Part shown: piece after piece, positions 46,501 through 54,479 of the stretch
Layout of the letters: each line of letters opens with the position of its first letter
Position numbering within the stretch: the stretch's first letter is position 1
DNA from: DZBG01 sp049241565
GTDB lineage: Bacteria; Bdellovibrionota; Bacteriovoracia; Bacteriovoracales; Bacteriovoracaceae
Length of the DNA stretch: 64,000 bases
Reading direction: 5' to 3'
NCBI GenBank assembly: GCA_049241565.1
Contig: JBMLQL010000024.1
Span: 1-64,000 of the forward strand
Notes under the pieces: generated by a model
The model's database searches: none
What the model was told of the DNA's origin: nothing
Seen by the model: the letters and a program-made list of their open reading frames with translations, nothing else
Position numbers and translations under genes: made by a program

Positions 46501-47891
46501 CTTCCTGTCTTTGTTTCTACCATCCAAATTTTTGACGAGGCCATCAGTTTAGAAAGAGAGCTTTGGGCCCCTTTATAAAGTTTGGCCGATGGGCGAACAA
46601 GATGTTTCCCAATCTTTGTAAGAAGTGAATTAAGAACCTGGGCCGTTTTTGAGACAACCTTCGTTGAAAGGATTACTTTTTTTGCCGCTGAGGCCTTGCT
46701 CATGACTTCTTCAGCAACTTTTGATTTTTTGACTGCGGCTATAAGTTTATTGGAGACTTTGAATCCTTTGGCAATTTTGGCGGCACCAGAAGCTCCGTAT
46801 TTAGCAGCAGTAACAAGACCGCCAGTTAAAAAAGCTGGAACAATTTCGGCCGCAATATATCCAACAGCATTACAAAGACCCGAGATCATTGTTTTACATG
46901 GAAGACAATCAATACCATCAGACGGCTGAAGACACTGAGAAAAGTGAGGTGTGCCTGACCACTTCTGACAGAACACATCGTTTTTCACCCAAGACTTGAT
47001 GGCTTCAACTAGTCCTGTCCAAACCTTTTTCATTGTTCCGCCAAAATCTTTGCGGAGCATTTGGAAGACGCCTTCTTCTTCAGAAGCCTTGGCCATTGCT
47101 AGCTGAGCACTCGAAGAAGCATCTTCAGCATCAGTTACCCAATTCCAAAACTCAATTGCTTTTTTACCAACATATTTTCCAGCATCTTTGAGAAGACCCC
47201 AGATCCCTTCAAAAAAACTAAAAACAGATTTTACAAAGGCCGTGGCCAATTGAACTAAACAACTATCTTGTCCAACGCTACAACCTGACTTCTTAAGACT
47301 AGAAGGCATAAGAAGATCGGCCACAGGTCCGGCCATTGTCATAGCAGAAGCTGTGATGGCACATAAAGCATCAGAGCCACATTTATTTTGAACTTCTTTT
47401 TTCTTTTGAGGGGTACAAGAGAGTTTTTCTTCAACTGCACCAATAGCCTCAAGGCCTGTCCCAGTTAAACCAACATCAGCAGTTCTTTTTTTACCAGAGC
47501 ATTCACCTGATTCTGCACACTGCTGATCTTGCAGCCAACGTTGTACAGCAACGAGTTTATTACGAGTGGCCTCCATTTCAATAAAAATACCCCAACAGCT
47601 TTCTGAAACGGGATTATTTTCAAAATGGGCCTTCAGTTGTTTTTCTGAAAGATTTTTACCTTTTGGTAGACAAGATTTTTTGTATCCTTCATTTTCTAAG
47701 GCTTCAAGTTTAGCAATAAGCCCATCAACACATTTGCCTTCCTTACAATCTCTCTCTGGCTTAAAGGCATTGGATGTCGTTGTTGTTTTCTTTTTGGCCT
47801 GAGCATAAACAGGGGCTGAATAGGGAAGTGATGTTAATAAAAGACACAGAGATAGAAAAAAATTGATTGTTGTTCTGAGAGCTGTCTTCAT
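43518..47891 (-). CDS. Giant secreted protein with Fic-type and ADP-ribosyltransferase-like regions
   Basis: A 1457-residue exported protein. I start it at ATG 47891, which follows GGGGAGGG at good spacing and begins a signal peptide (first ~31 residues, ending APVYAQA). The N-terminal ~350 residues are Cys-rich (first motif CKEGKC). A hydrophobic stretch follows near 370-410, then a long helical region. Around residue 1035 HPLSNGNGRSTR matches the Fic core HPFx(D/E)GNGRxxR, with Leu for Phe and Asn for the acidic residue. Near 1320 GYSTSKNREVGKAFS and near 1389 RQQEVMGIGAAEP resemble the STS and Q/E-x-E motifs of ADP-ribosyltransferases. It may be a toxin or effector; activity is unproven. 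Its ATG overlaps the preceding stop by one base. Confidence 0.7.
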   Translation of the reverse strand: MKTALRTTINFFLSLCLLLTSLPYSAPVYAQAKKKTTTTSNAFKPERDCKEGKCVDGLIAKLEALENEGYKKSCLPKGKNLSEKQLKAHFENNPVSESCWGIFIEMEATRNKLVAVQRWLQDQQCAESGECSGKKRTADVGLTGTGLEAIGAVEEKLSCTPQKKKEVQNKCGSDALCAITASAMTMAGPVADLLMPSSLKKSGCSVGQDSCLVQLATAFVKSVFSFFEGIWGLLKDAGKYVGKKAIEFWNWVTDAEDASSSAQLAMAKASEEEGVFQMLRKDFGGTMKKVWTGLVEAIKSWVKNDVFCQKWSGTPHFSQCLQPSDGIDCLPCKTMISGLCNAVGYIAAEIVPAFLTGGLVTAAKYGASGAAKIAKGFKVSNKLIAAVKKSKVAEEVMSKASAAKKVILSTKVVSKTAQVLNSLLTKIGKHLVRPSAKLYKGAQSSLSKLMASSKIWMVETKTGRVIAFSANAVKTSAKIAIWPIENSMTIKAFKLGQKTFDKAFKVVLSKAQVTGGLAVTATAKSASALQKTDEAYSAVVRASHATDDVKPTLVVEAQEKLRTQAINVKRGEIVSSFKTNNSVKLNQIVDELYPELHYGNLAKKIGPEEIVKAEKELLESIGKIDNETLRNQLTQEYLQHTSSRIRQKVVNLDETFLPERVLENAALDDAERVEKSLLLLKVEDSKLDPKAVREAILKAHKVGQKNGGVYEYTWSELREKTTILRSAGLSEQEAELLIRSGLVGRPPVRQLIKHSGIFFDEHGITLLKKDYAARREEVIKGLTERLKAKPDDRNFLQKLMGGKKSPSDKELTQMVDNLDAIYFIDYKHAKGDFMELMMSQKELGGVRIFERYEQKAFDNYKDARKMLQTKNPEMSKETLIDIHSQMMKGGVEKVTPDMMGKVRDGSWYGNVPKGHEISDDVVKVLNENPYIIWESKSSIGGKNTGQIWYANADKVKDEALALIKTSHPDTYKALMEYKLNSVGNQKELTRKLVDALTEERIARYNKSRAALGEINSPEKLDELADMVADFQRDLVSIHPLSNGNGRSTREFALYYPLMKEGFPPPRILDPNADLYTSQAEWRKVIKHGILSSDYLMDDMAERLRFNLPLENSLELVTPYTRPGIKMEMKKAGSKLAVSMDGVEYIDPRVYREIIKRKPDLAAKLNQDPIKAWDEINQEATEIFKKNNLYFDHKKEGLERLELGFIDDDFLQMYGRNTFDDIEAYNFKMKTWYDDDVTWRGLASKTHEKTETEIIDMFQEFDSHMASNAVLGKIRGKSSPETIRAAAIEDFKKYNDDMFDQGLVQMARDHSETGPMYGISYGYSTSKNREVGKAFSMGAMVVAPYGQHKLPELQALLKSRVVVGARRARKDVDLGRLKQLREEFSYKYGRQQEVMGIGAAEPDAITVVQTIDAEGEVILSYLRNPEKPSQIWVVKGDIRPGETPSVDQIVKSVELKKR

Positions 47892-48424
47892 TATACGCCC
47901 TCCCCACAATCAATATGTTTGATAAGATCTTCAAATTCTTTCTCATGAACTTTATTTTCTTCGAGTCTTAAACTCTTGCTAAAATACATCTTCCCTTTGC
48001 ACTCAATATAAAAGCTATGTTCAACGTAGATTTTTTCTTCATTTTTATAACTAAAACCTACTTGATGAATTTTATGGCCATAAAGATTTGACCAAAAACG
48101 ATAAGGAATGAATCCTTGAACTGTAGACTCAGTCTTTTGGGCCCATGTCTTTTTCATCTTTTCATAATCACGCATTCCAGCGGCGATATTAGTTGTATCA
48201 AAACTGATATCAGCGCCAGTGGCCGCGAAAGTGATGTTTGAGCGTTGTCCATTTTTCTTAGGTGAGAAGTACATATAAGGAATACCGAACATATCCTTAC
48301 CCATTTCCCAGTCCTCTTTTTCAACGGTGATGAGTGTTCCGCTTTTATGGGGCATAGTGAGGTCTTTAGCAAAGGCCACCATAGAAAAAACAGAAAGTGC
48401 AAAACCAGCAAGGGACTTAATCAC
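47891..48424 (-). CDS. Small secreted protein preceding the Fic-domain protein
   Basis: A 177-residue protein with a signal peptide (SLAGFALSVFSMVAFAK). The mature part is a mixed alpha/beta domain with two cysteines (YIECKG and HIDCGE) that may form a disulfide. No family is recognised. The stop codon shares its last base with the ATG of the Fic-domain gene, so the two proteins are translationally coupled. It could be a chaperone, immunity or delivery partner of the large protein; this is inference. An AAGGAGGACAAGG ribosome site precedes the start. Confidence 0.65.
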   Translation of the reverse strand: MIKSLAGFALSVFSMVAFAKDLTMPHKSGTLITVEKEDWEMGKDMFGIPYMYFSPKKNGQRSNITFAATGADISFDTTNIAAGMRDYEKMKKTWAQKTESTVQGFIPYRFWSNLYGHKIHQVGFSYKNEEKIYVEHSFYIECKGKMYFSKSLRLEENKVHEKEFEDLIKHIDCGEGV

Positions 48425-48641
48425 CTTGTCCTCCTTATGGACATAAAATCTCAGTGTTACCTATCGGAGAACAGTGCTTATTCTTAAGAGAGAAGGAGTG
48501 TCGAAAGTTTAGACAGTGCGGGTAAAAACTATACAGGCCCTAGACAATGAACAAATTCTAAATGACCAAAATTGTTACAGCCTCTTTGGCATGGTTATTG
48601 AAGTGTAATTAGCAAACAATAACCAATTTCCGGGGGGAAAT
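48425..48641. promoter_or_regulatory. Divergent intergenic region with a sigma-54-like element
   Basis: No gene is visible. TTGGCAT at 48586-48592, five bases, then TTGA at 48598-48601 matches the -24/-12 spacing TGGCAC-N5-TTGC of sigma-54 promoters, with T for C and A for the last C. It lies 41 nt before the lipoprotein ATG, which has a GGGGGGAAA ribosome site. The altered -12 C weakens the call. Confidence 0.3.
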
Positions 48642-49286
48642 ATGAAACGTTCTACAATTAGTTTTGCACTTACTTTAGTCATGGCCATAGGATTCGCAGT
48701 CAGTTGTGGTAAAGATAGTAAAGGCGGCAGCGGTGGAGGTGTTGGAACCTCACTTATAACATCGGGTCTACCTCAGTCCTCTGTTGATGTCGTGAATAGT
48801 TTTAACTCTTGGTACACTTCGGGCAATGAGGGAAGTGGTGGTTTAGTAAATTCAGGTTTCTTAGGAACAGCAGGAAATTATGAATTAACTCGATCGGCTT
48901 CAACAAGTGGCCAGGGTGGAAATTGTGAACAAAAACCAATTAAAGTTTTTGGAACAATCATTGGATACTACACAGTTTGCTCTAGTAGTTCATCTAATGG
49001 AAGTACTAATGGAGTGAAGTCAACGGTTACAGTGACTGCTGGTCAGGCAAAGTCAGCTAACGCTACCTTGGCTTCAATTGCAGCGAGTACCGCTGGAACA
49101 CTTGTTGATGCACAATTTAACGGTCAGGCGTATAATCTTTCTTTTAGAAGAGCTGACAATAGCGTTGTGGTTTATGTTATTGATGTTCGTTACCATTCAG
49201 CATTCCAACCAATGCAGGTAATCGAGGTACCAACTTCAGGTCAAAGCACAACAACAACTTTGACGTATATTCAAAAATTAAATTAA
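48642..49286 (+). CDS. Small surface lipoprotein of unknown function
   Basis: A 214-residue lipoprotein with signal peptide and lipobox AVSC (Cys22), followed by a Gly/Ser linker (GKDSKGGSGGGVG). The mature part is Ser/Thr/Gly-rich with a possible disulfide pair (GGNCEQKP, YTVCSSS). No family is recognised. It is a single-gene unit with its own promoter region and a strong terminator. Confidence 0.68.
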   Translation: MKRSTISFALTLVMAIGFAVSCGKDSKGGSGGGVGTSLITSGLPQSSVDVVNSFNSWYTSGNEGSGGLVNSGFLGTAGNYELTRSASTSGQGGNCEQKPIKVFGTIIGYYTVCSSSSSNGSTNGVKSTVTVTAGQAKSANATLASIAASTAGTLVDAQFNGQAYNLSFRRADNSVVVYVIDVRYHSAFQPMQVIEVPTSGQSTTTTLTYIQKLN

Positions 49287-49298
49287 GTTGATTAATAC

Positions 49299-49329
49299 TA
49301 AAAGGGGTCCTTCACAGGGCCCTTTTTTT
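49299..49329 (+). terminator. Intrinsic terminator after the lipoprotein gene
   Basis: AAAAGGGG-TCC (from about 49300) pairs with GGGCCCTTTT (49317-49326) around a TTCACA loop and runs into a T7 stretch. Position just after the stop supports it. Confidence 0.82.
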
Positions 49330-49456
49330 ATTTCACTAAAATGCTCAACAATTAGACAGCTTAATTCCTGCATTTCTTGTCCAACTTCCCTTCTTTTAAG
49401 TGCCATTCTCGGTTAAACTATATCTGACTTTGTTTAACAATTTGCGAGGTACGTTT

Positions 49457-51175
49457 ATGGGATATTACAAGGCCGATCTGAGAGACATCGAATTCAATCT
49501 AACTGAACTCCTAAAAATTCAAAATTGGTCAGACTATGGTCTAGGTGAAGCTGACATCAAGGATATCCTTAATCAATATAATAAATTTGTTGAGAACGAA
49601 GTTTTTCCTTCGCGTGAAGCTTCAGATGCTATTGGTGTAAAACACGTGAATGGCAAAGTGATTGTGCCTGAAGTTCTTCGTGGACCTCAAAAAGGTTTCT
49701 ATGAGCAAGGATGGTTTGCTCTTGGTTTTCCCGCTGAAATTGGTGGAACTCCAGTTCCTGAAGCTCTCCAAGTGGCCTGTGTGTCTCTTGCAACAGGAGC
49801 TAATTGTGGTTGGATGATGTATCCAGGTCTTTCTCGTGCTGCTCTTAACGTGATCAATCTTAAAGGTGATGAGTTTATGAAAACTCATATCATTCCTAAG
49901 ATGATGGAAGGAGCTTGGGGTGGGACAATGTGTTTGACTGAAGCAGGAGCTGGGTCAGATGTGGGAGCTCTTCGCTCAACAGCGAAACCTCTTGGGAATG
50001 GAAAGTATTCAATAAATGGGACTAAAATTTTCATTTCATCTGGTGAATCAGATCTTTATGAAAATAATATTCATCTTGTTCTTGCTCGTACTCCAAGTGG
50101 AGCAGAAGGAACGAAAGGGATTTCTCTTTTTGTTGTTCCAAGATTTAAAATCAATGACGATGGCTCAATGGGTGGAGATAACGCTGTTGTATGCTCAAAA
50201 ATTGAGCACAAAATGGGAATCCATGCTTCTGCGACATGTGAACTTCAATTCACAAACTCTGAAGGCTGGCTTATTGGTGGAGAATTTCATGGGATGGAGA
50301 CAATGTTCATCATGATGAATGAAGCTCGTCTTTACTGTGGAATTCAAGGTGAATCTCAGGCCAATCTTGCGTATGAGATGGCGCTTAAATATACTAAAGA
50401 GCGTGGACAATTTGGAAAAGAAATTATCAACCATCCGGATGTTCGTCGTAATCTTCTCCGCATGCGTGCACTTTCTCGTGGGATGCGTGCCCTTTGCCTT
50501 TACACAGGTAATCTTTTTAATGAGGCTCACAAAGATGCAAAATATGAGGGGATCATTGGTCTCATGACTCCGATCTGTAAGGCCTATTGTTCTGAGCAAG
50601 GTTTTCAAGTTGCCGTTGAAGCTGTTCAGGCCCATGGTGGTTATGGATATTGCTCTGAGTACGGAGTAGAGCAGTTTGTTCGTGATACAAAAATTGCCAC
50701 AATCTACGAAGGGACAAACGGAATTCAGGCCATCGACTTTGTAATGAGAAAAATTCTTAAAGATGGTGGTAAGGCCCTTCGTGAACTCACTCAAGAAATC
50801 GTTACTTCAGTTCAAAAACTTGATGATACGAAATATAAGCGTGAAAAAGAGATGTTTGGAAAAGTTCTGGCCAGTGCTCAGGCGATCATTCAAACTATTT
50901 CTGGCCATGCGCAAAAGAATCAGTTCAATCCAGTTCTTCAAAACTGTACTGATTTTCTCCAGTTTGCGTCACAGCTTGTTGTGGCATGGCGTTTACTCGA
51001 GTCAGCGCTTCTAGCAGAGCAAAAACTTGCGGGAGCCGCTGGTGATGAGAAAAAATATTTAGAGTCTAAGATCGTGGATTTTAAAGTTTACTGCTCGCAT
51101 TACCTCGTTCACAACCTCTCAATCGCCAAGACAATCACTGATTTCACAGAGGATCTGTCAGCGCTGGAGATTTAA
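49457..51175 (+). CDS. Acyl-CoA dehydrogenase (large, ~570-residue type)
   Basis: A 572-residue FAD-dependent enzyme that introduces a trans-2 double bond into acyl-CoA. The N-terminus (YYKADLRDIEFNLTELL) fits the AcylCoA_DH_N extension, MCLTEAGAGSDVGALR and INGTKIFISSGE are the middle-domain flavin/substrate blocks, RGQFGKEIINHPDVRR the C-terminal domain and IYEGTNGIQA the block with the catalytic Glu. The C-terminal extension is typical of the long subfamily related to DmdC and FadE-like enzymes. ATG 49457 is preferred because the family N-terminus begins there and CGAGG precedes it; an upstream GTG/ATG would add an unrelated stretch. Substrate chain length is unknown. Confidence 0.88.
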   Translation: MGYYKADLRDIEFNLTELLKIQNWSDYGLGEADIKDILNQYNKFVENEVFPSREASDAIGVKHVNGKVIVPEVLRGPQKGFYEQGWFALGFPAEIGGTPVPEALQVACVSLATGANCGWMMYPGLSRAALNVINLKGDEFMKTHIIPKMMEGAWGGTMCLTEAGAGSDVGALRSTAKPLGNGKYSINGTKIFISSGESDLYENNIHLVLARTPSGAEGTKGISLFVVPRFKINDDGSMGGDNAVVCSKIEHKMGIHASATCELQFTNSEGWLIGGEFHGMETMFIMMNEARLYCGIQGESQANLAYEMALKYTKERGQFGKEIINHPDVRRNLLRMRALSRGMRALCLYTGNLFNEAHKDAKYEGIIGLMTPICKAYCSEQGFQVAVEAVQAHGGYGYCSEYGVEQFVRDTKIATIYEGTNGIQAIDFVMRKILKDGGKALRELTQEIVTSVQKLDDTKYKREKEMFGKVLASAQAIIQTISGHAQKNQFNPVLQNCTDFLQFASQLVVAWRLLESALLAEQKLAGAAGDEKKYLESKIVDFKVYCSHYLVHNLSIAKTITDFTEDLSALEI

Positions 51176-51224
51176 GTTTAATCGTGCTACACTTTAGATA
51201 ATTTAAATTTAAAAGGTTACTAAA

Positions 51225-52052
51225 GTGTTAAAAAATCGTGTCTTTGAAGTTGCGCAGAAGTTCTCTGCGCAACCTCATGGCAGTTCCGACTATGATAAAG
51301 ATGGCATCTTTGTCATGGGAACAACTGATCATGAGTATGTTCCATTTTCTTATCTCCAAAAAGAAATTCCTGAAATTGAGGGTCTGTCTGACTTGAAGGC
51401 CGTAGGCTTTGTTTTCAGTTCTTACGACTATCTTGAGATTGGTGAGTTTGATAAATGGTATCAAGATCGTTTCAATAAAAGGCTCTCGTCTAAAACGATG
51501 AAGTCTGTTGGGATCCTTCATTACCCAGATCACAAAACTATTTTTGATACAGTTGAAGTGGTTCATCAAACTTTTCAAATTCTTCATGACCACAAAGTTT
51601 TGATGAATGGAAAAAATCTTCCTGTGCAATTAGGGGAGTGGTACGCCAAGATTATCTTTGGTCTTCATCAAATTAAGTCAGCTTCTCAGCGAGGATTTGA
51701 TTTCAGAACTGAAGGTGGGAAAACAGTTGAGGTTAAAGTTCATTGGCATGATGCTACCTCACCTAAAGGTGTAAAAATTAAAAAGTCTCTAGCTGAGCTT
51801 TCTGATTATTGCATCATCATGTACGTCGCAAAAAATTTCACGATCAGAGATATTCTTTTCTTGGACTCTGAATTCATCTTAAGAAAATTTGATACGAAAG
51901 GGCACACGATCTTTTTAAAGGATCAAGATGTCACTGGTTACTTCTTCTCAAAATCTGATAAGCACTATGATAAAGTGGCCAACAAAACGGCGCTTCTGCA
52001 GTTTGCAAGTCCGACACTTGCCATGAAAATGGAAGAGAGATTGAATTCTTAA
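51225..52052 (+). CDS. PD-(D/E)XK-nuclease-like protein
   Basis: A 275-residue cytoplasmic protein. The start is GTG 51225, preceded by AAAAGG. In the second half GEWYAK (Glu138), RGFDFR (Asp159) and TVEVKVHW (Glu169, Lys171) follow the pattern E..., D-x9-E-x-K of restriction-endonuclease-like folds, followed by a hydrophobic strand-helix (YCIIMYVAKNFTIRDILFL). The N-terminal half is unrecognised. It lies 49 nt after the acyl-CoA dehydrogenase and is not next to a methyltransferase, so it is not an ordinary restriction system. DNA repair or another nucleic-acid role is possible. Confidence 0.6.
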   Translation: MLKNRVFEVAQKFSAQPHGSSDYDKDGIFVMGTTDHEYVPFSYLQKEIPEIEGLSDLKAVGFVFSSYDYLEIGEFDKWYQDRFNKRLSSKTMKSVGILHYPDHKTIFDTVEVVHQTFQILHDHKVLMNGKNLPVQLGEWYAKIIFGLHQIKSASQRGFDFRTEGGKTVEVKVHWHDATSPKGVKIKKSLAELSDYCIIMYVAKNFTIRDILFLDSEFILRKFDTKGHTIFLKDQDVTGYFFSKSDKHYDKVANKTALLQFASPTLAMKMEERLNS

Positions 52053-52054
52053 TA

Positions 52055-52072
52055 ATTACAGTACAGTGTAAT
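52055..52072. other. Small inverted repeat between convergent genes
   Basis: ATTACA (52055-52060), a six-base loop and TGTAAT (52067-52072) right after the nuclease-like gene. Without a T tract this is at best a weak terminator. Confidence 0.3.
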
Positions 52073-52102
52073 AAAGAATCAATTTGTAGTCGTTTTATTC
52101 AA

Positions 52103-53116
52103 TTATTTGCAATCGTCTGTAGTATATTCAATATTATTAAATAACTTATTTTTAATAAATTGATATTTCTTTGGGCATTTCTCTTTGAATTTTTCAGGGG
52201 CATATCTGTATACAGTTGCTGATTCTGCAAAATCTTCGCTTGAGTTCTTCTTTGCATAATTTGTAGCAAAGCATTCTTTTTCTAGATCATACTCCCAGCT
52301 CTTACCATTATTTTTTGATGACCATCCAGATAATGCTCTCCAGTCTTTTGATTCGCATATCTCATTTTTATGAGAGGAAATATTATGAATTAGTTCATGA
52401 TAAATGGCGAACTGTCTTTGGGCACGGCTCTGTTCAACCCATTTGTTAAAAACAATGATTGATGCGTTCGCAATATTTGTAGGAATATCTTTTTTCAATA
52501 CCATGTGAATTATGGGTTTGTTTTTAAAGAGCGATTGATAGTCTTTGGGAAGATCAGCAATGGCCATAATTATATCATCGATCTCATCTATTTTAAATCT
52601 TTCTGCAGTCATATCTTCATCGCTGTATGCCAGCTCCGAACTATTAATGCCATATCTCATTTTAAGATATAAAATTTTTGTTCCAAGTTCGTCACCCCAA
52701 ATCTTTTTCACCGCACATAAAGCTTTTGCACACGATGGGTTTATAGAATACTTAGATTGTATTTGAGTTTGATTTTCTTTCATTAAAGTATTAAAGAAAA
52801 AATCTTTATTTGTCGTCAGATCTTTGAATGCCTCTATTGCAATCGGGGATTCATTTTTAATTGAAACACCGTTAATAATTTCAGTTTTAATCAGAGAGGT
52901 ATTTCCGTTTATAAATGATTCCATCTCTTTGAGTGATGGGGCTGACTTTGTTTTACAGCGAGCGTTCATTATTTCTTCATCTGAAGGACGTGGAAGGAGC
53001 ACTTGATCAAGAACCTGAGTCAGATCATTTGTTTTTAAAGGTAAAATGACAGACTCCTCACATTTAGGAGAAGAAAAGGCGATGAGGGTGCTAAGAAATA
53101 AAAGGATGACTAACAT
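52103..53116 (-). CDS. Secreted zinc metallopeptidase-like protein
   Basis: A 337-residue protein with a signal peptide (MLVILLFLSTLIAFSS). Around residue 241 FAIYHELIHNISSH contains the zincin motif HExxH, and some 50 residues further DFAESATVYRYAPEKF supplies a plausible third zinc ligand (Glu), a spacing like that of lethal-factor-type (ATLF-like) peptidases. Several cysteines suggest disulfides. I infer an extracellular or periplasmic protease, possibly for prey or host proteins. The gene is AT-rich and the start (ATG 53116) has only a weak ribosome site. No tight family match is recognised. Confidence 0.65.
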   Translation of the reverse strand: MLVILLFLSTLIAFSSPKCEESVILPLKTNDLTQVLDQVLLPRPSDEEIMNARCKTKSAPSLKEMESFINGNTSLIKTEIINGVSIKNESPIAIEAFKDLTTNKDFFFNTLMKENQTQIQSKYSINPSCAKALCAVKKIWGDELGTKILYLKMRYGINSSELAYSDEDMTAERFKIDEIDDIIMAIADLPKDYQSLFKNKPIIHMVLKKDIPTNIANASIIVFNKWVEQSRAQRQFAIYHELIHNISSHKNEICESKDWRALSGWSSKNNGKSWEYDLEKECFATNYAKKNSSEDFAESATVYRYAPEKFKEKCPKKYQFIKNKLFNNIEYTTDDCK

Positions 53117-53147
53117 ATTAACTTATCGACATAAAATGATCAGACTT

Positions 53148-53181
53148 AATGCCTACTACCGTTTTAAAGGTAGCAGGCATT
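53148..53181 (-). terminator. Stem-loop after the zinc-ribbon gene
   Basis: AATGCCTACTACC (53148-53160) pairs with GGTAGCAGGCATT (53169-53181) over 13 bp with one non-Watson-Crick pair and an 8-base loop. It sits just beyond the stop of the leftward zinc-ribbon gene. There is no T tract, so it may be a processed 3' end or factor-dependent terminator. Confidence 0.5.
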
Positions 53182-53190
53182 ATGATTAGC

Positions 53191-53955
53191 TTAAGCGGCG
53201 TCTTGATCTGTTTTAGGAATTTCAGGAATGAAATCCTCGGCAAAAATCTCTTTTCGTTTTTCAATTTCAACTTTGAGAGCCGCATAAATTCCGAAGAGTC
53301 CGAGTCCCGTATAAGCAAGAACAGTGATGGTCATTCCTACTTTACCAAACATCGCACCCACAAAACCTGCAATCATTCCAAAGAAGCAGAACGCATAGAA
53401 GAGTTTGGCCGAACTAAAAACAATATTAAAAATACTATTTACCTTAGGTGAGAGAAAGCGAGGAGAGAAAAATCCTGCAGCTCCTCCTGCTAGAAACAGC
53501 ATTGAGTAAGTTCCATTGGCCCCGAAAGATCCAATAAGTTTAGCGATACCTGCTCCTACAACTGCTCCAAGAAAGGCCATATACCATCTGTTCTTATGAG
53601 CAAATCCGGCTTGGGCCATTTGCTTATAATCTTGAAGAGATTGTGCTTGTGGATATTCAACAACGTTCTGGCAAGTTGAGCATCTCAGCTCATACTTTCC
53701 TCCGGCCATTGTTTCAACTAAGCTTGAGCTTGCTCCGGCCATCTGATTTGTCTGATGCTTATTTTGCATCAGCCTGAGTTCGGCCGTAATAGGTCTTCCA
53801 TTACTTTTATCATTCTCATACTGAACTTGATCCGCCACCATTCCGGTGAGCTTTGTCGTTGCTCCGGCGAGTCCGGCCGCAATTTTTACGGATTGCTTTT
53901 CATGAACATGATAATTTTCTACTGATTTACACTGGGGACAATAACAATGCTCCAT
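53191..53955 (-). CDS. Zinc-ribbon membrane protein of unknown function
   Basis: A 254-residue protein. Cysteine pairs at the N-terminus (MEHCYCPQCK) and near residue 95 (LRCSTCQN) probably form one zinc ribbon, with a helical insert between them. The C-terminal half has about four membrane helices (MAFLGAVVGAGIAKLIG, YSMLFLAGGAAGFF, LFYAFCFFGMIAGFVGAMF, MTITVLAYTGLGLFGIYAAL). No family is recognised. A terminator-like stem-loop follows. Confidence 0.65.
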   Translation of the reverse strand: MEHCYCPQCKSVENYHVHEKQSVKIAAGLAGATTKLTGMVADQVQYENDKSNGRPITAELRLMQNKHQTNQMAGASSSLVETMAGGKYELRCSTCQNVVEYPQAQSLQDYKQMAQAGFAHKNRWYMAFLGAVVGAGIAKLIGSFGANGTYSMLFLAGGAAGFFSPRFLSPKVNSIFNIVFSSAKLFYAFCFFGMIAGFVGAMFGKVGMTITVLAYTGLGLFGIYAALKVEIEKRKEIFAEDFIPEIPKTDQDAA

Positions 53956-54203
53956 TAACGTTCCTTTTTTGATTGTCGTTGGAGTCTTGTCGGAAGGTTG
54001 AGTTTTTAAATCGACTTAATATTTCTTAAGATTTCCTAGGAGAAAAGGTTTACTCGAAAGTGCTTTTTTTCTTTCTTCTCTAATCTATATCCTATGATTC
54101 AGATGAGTTAAGTCATTCGCTTCGTTTCGCCCCTCTTGCATGGTCGTACAATATTTTTATTGACTAGTACGTCTTTGGGGCGTATTTTAAAAGGAAGTAG
54201 GAC
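53956..54203. promoter_or_regulatory. Divergent control region of the toxin-antitoxin pair
   Basis: No gene is visible in these 248 bp. TTGACT (54161-54166), 16 bp, TATTTT (54183-54188) is a possible promoter. CGTAC (54146-54150) and GTACG (54168-54172) form an inverted repeat straddling the -35, a possible operator for autoregulation by the XRE antitoxin. Confidence 0.35.
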
Positions 54204-54479
54204 TTGGATAAAGTGGATTTTGAGCTTGTCAGGAAAAAGCTTAATAAACTACCGGATCATGTGAGGACAAAATTATTCTCTTGGGCAATGGCAGTTGAAC
54301 TTGAAGGAATAAACTCTATTCGTAAATTGCCTAGATATCATGATGAACCCTTGAAGGGCAAAAGACTGGGACAACGTTCAATAAGGCTCTCAGTCTCTTA
54401 TAGGGCCATTTATGAAGAGTATATGGATGGTCAAATAAATATCATTGAAGTGATCGAGGTTAACAAACATGAGTACTAA
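54204..54479 (+). CDS. RelE/HigB-type toxin
   Basis: A 91-residue protein with the RelE/ParE-family C-terminal pattern: YHDEPLKGKRLGQRSIRLS, SYRAIYEEY and IIEVIEVNKHEY. Such toxins usually cleave ribosome-bound mRNA; the basic KGKR and the C-terminal NKHEY fit this. The start is TTG 54204, preceded by AAGGAAGTAGG. The gene overlaps the antitoxin gene by 11 nt, with the toxin first as in HigBA modules. Confidence 0.85.
   Translation: MDKVDFELVRKKLNKLPDHVRTKLFSWAMAVELEGINSIRKLPRYHDEPLKGKRLGQRSIRLSVSYRAIYEEYMDGQINIIEVIEVNKHEY

Noticed and set aside
50195..50794. 199-codon minus-strand ORF inside the acyl-CoA dehydrogenase gene
   Set aside because: It is antisense to conserved catalytic blocks and has no start context or protein features.
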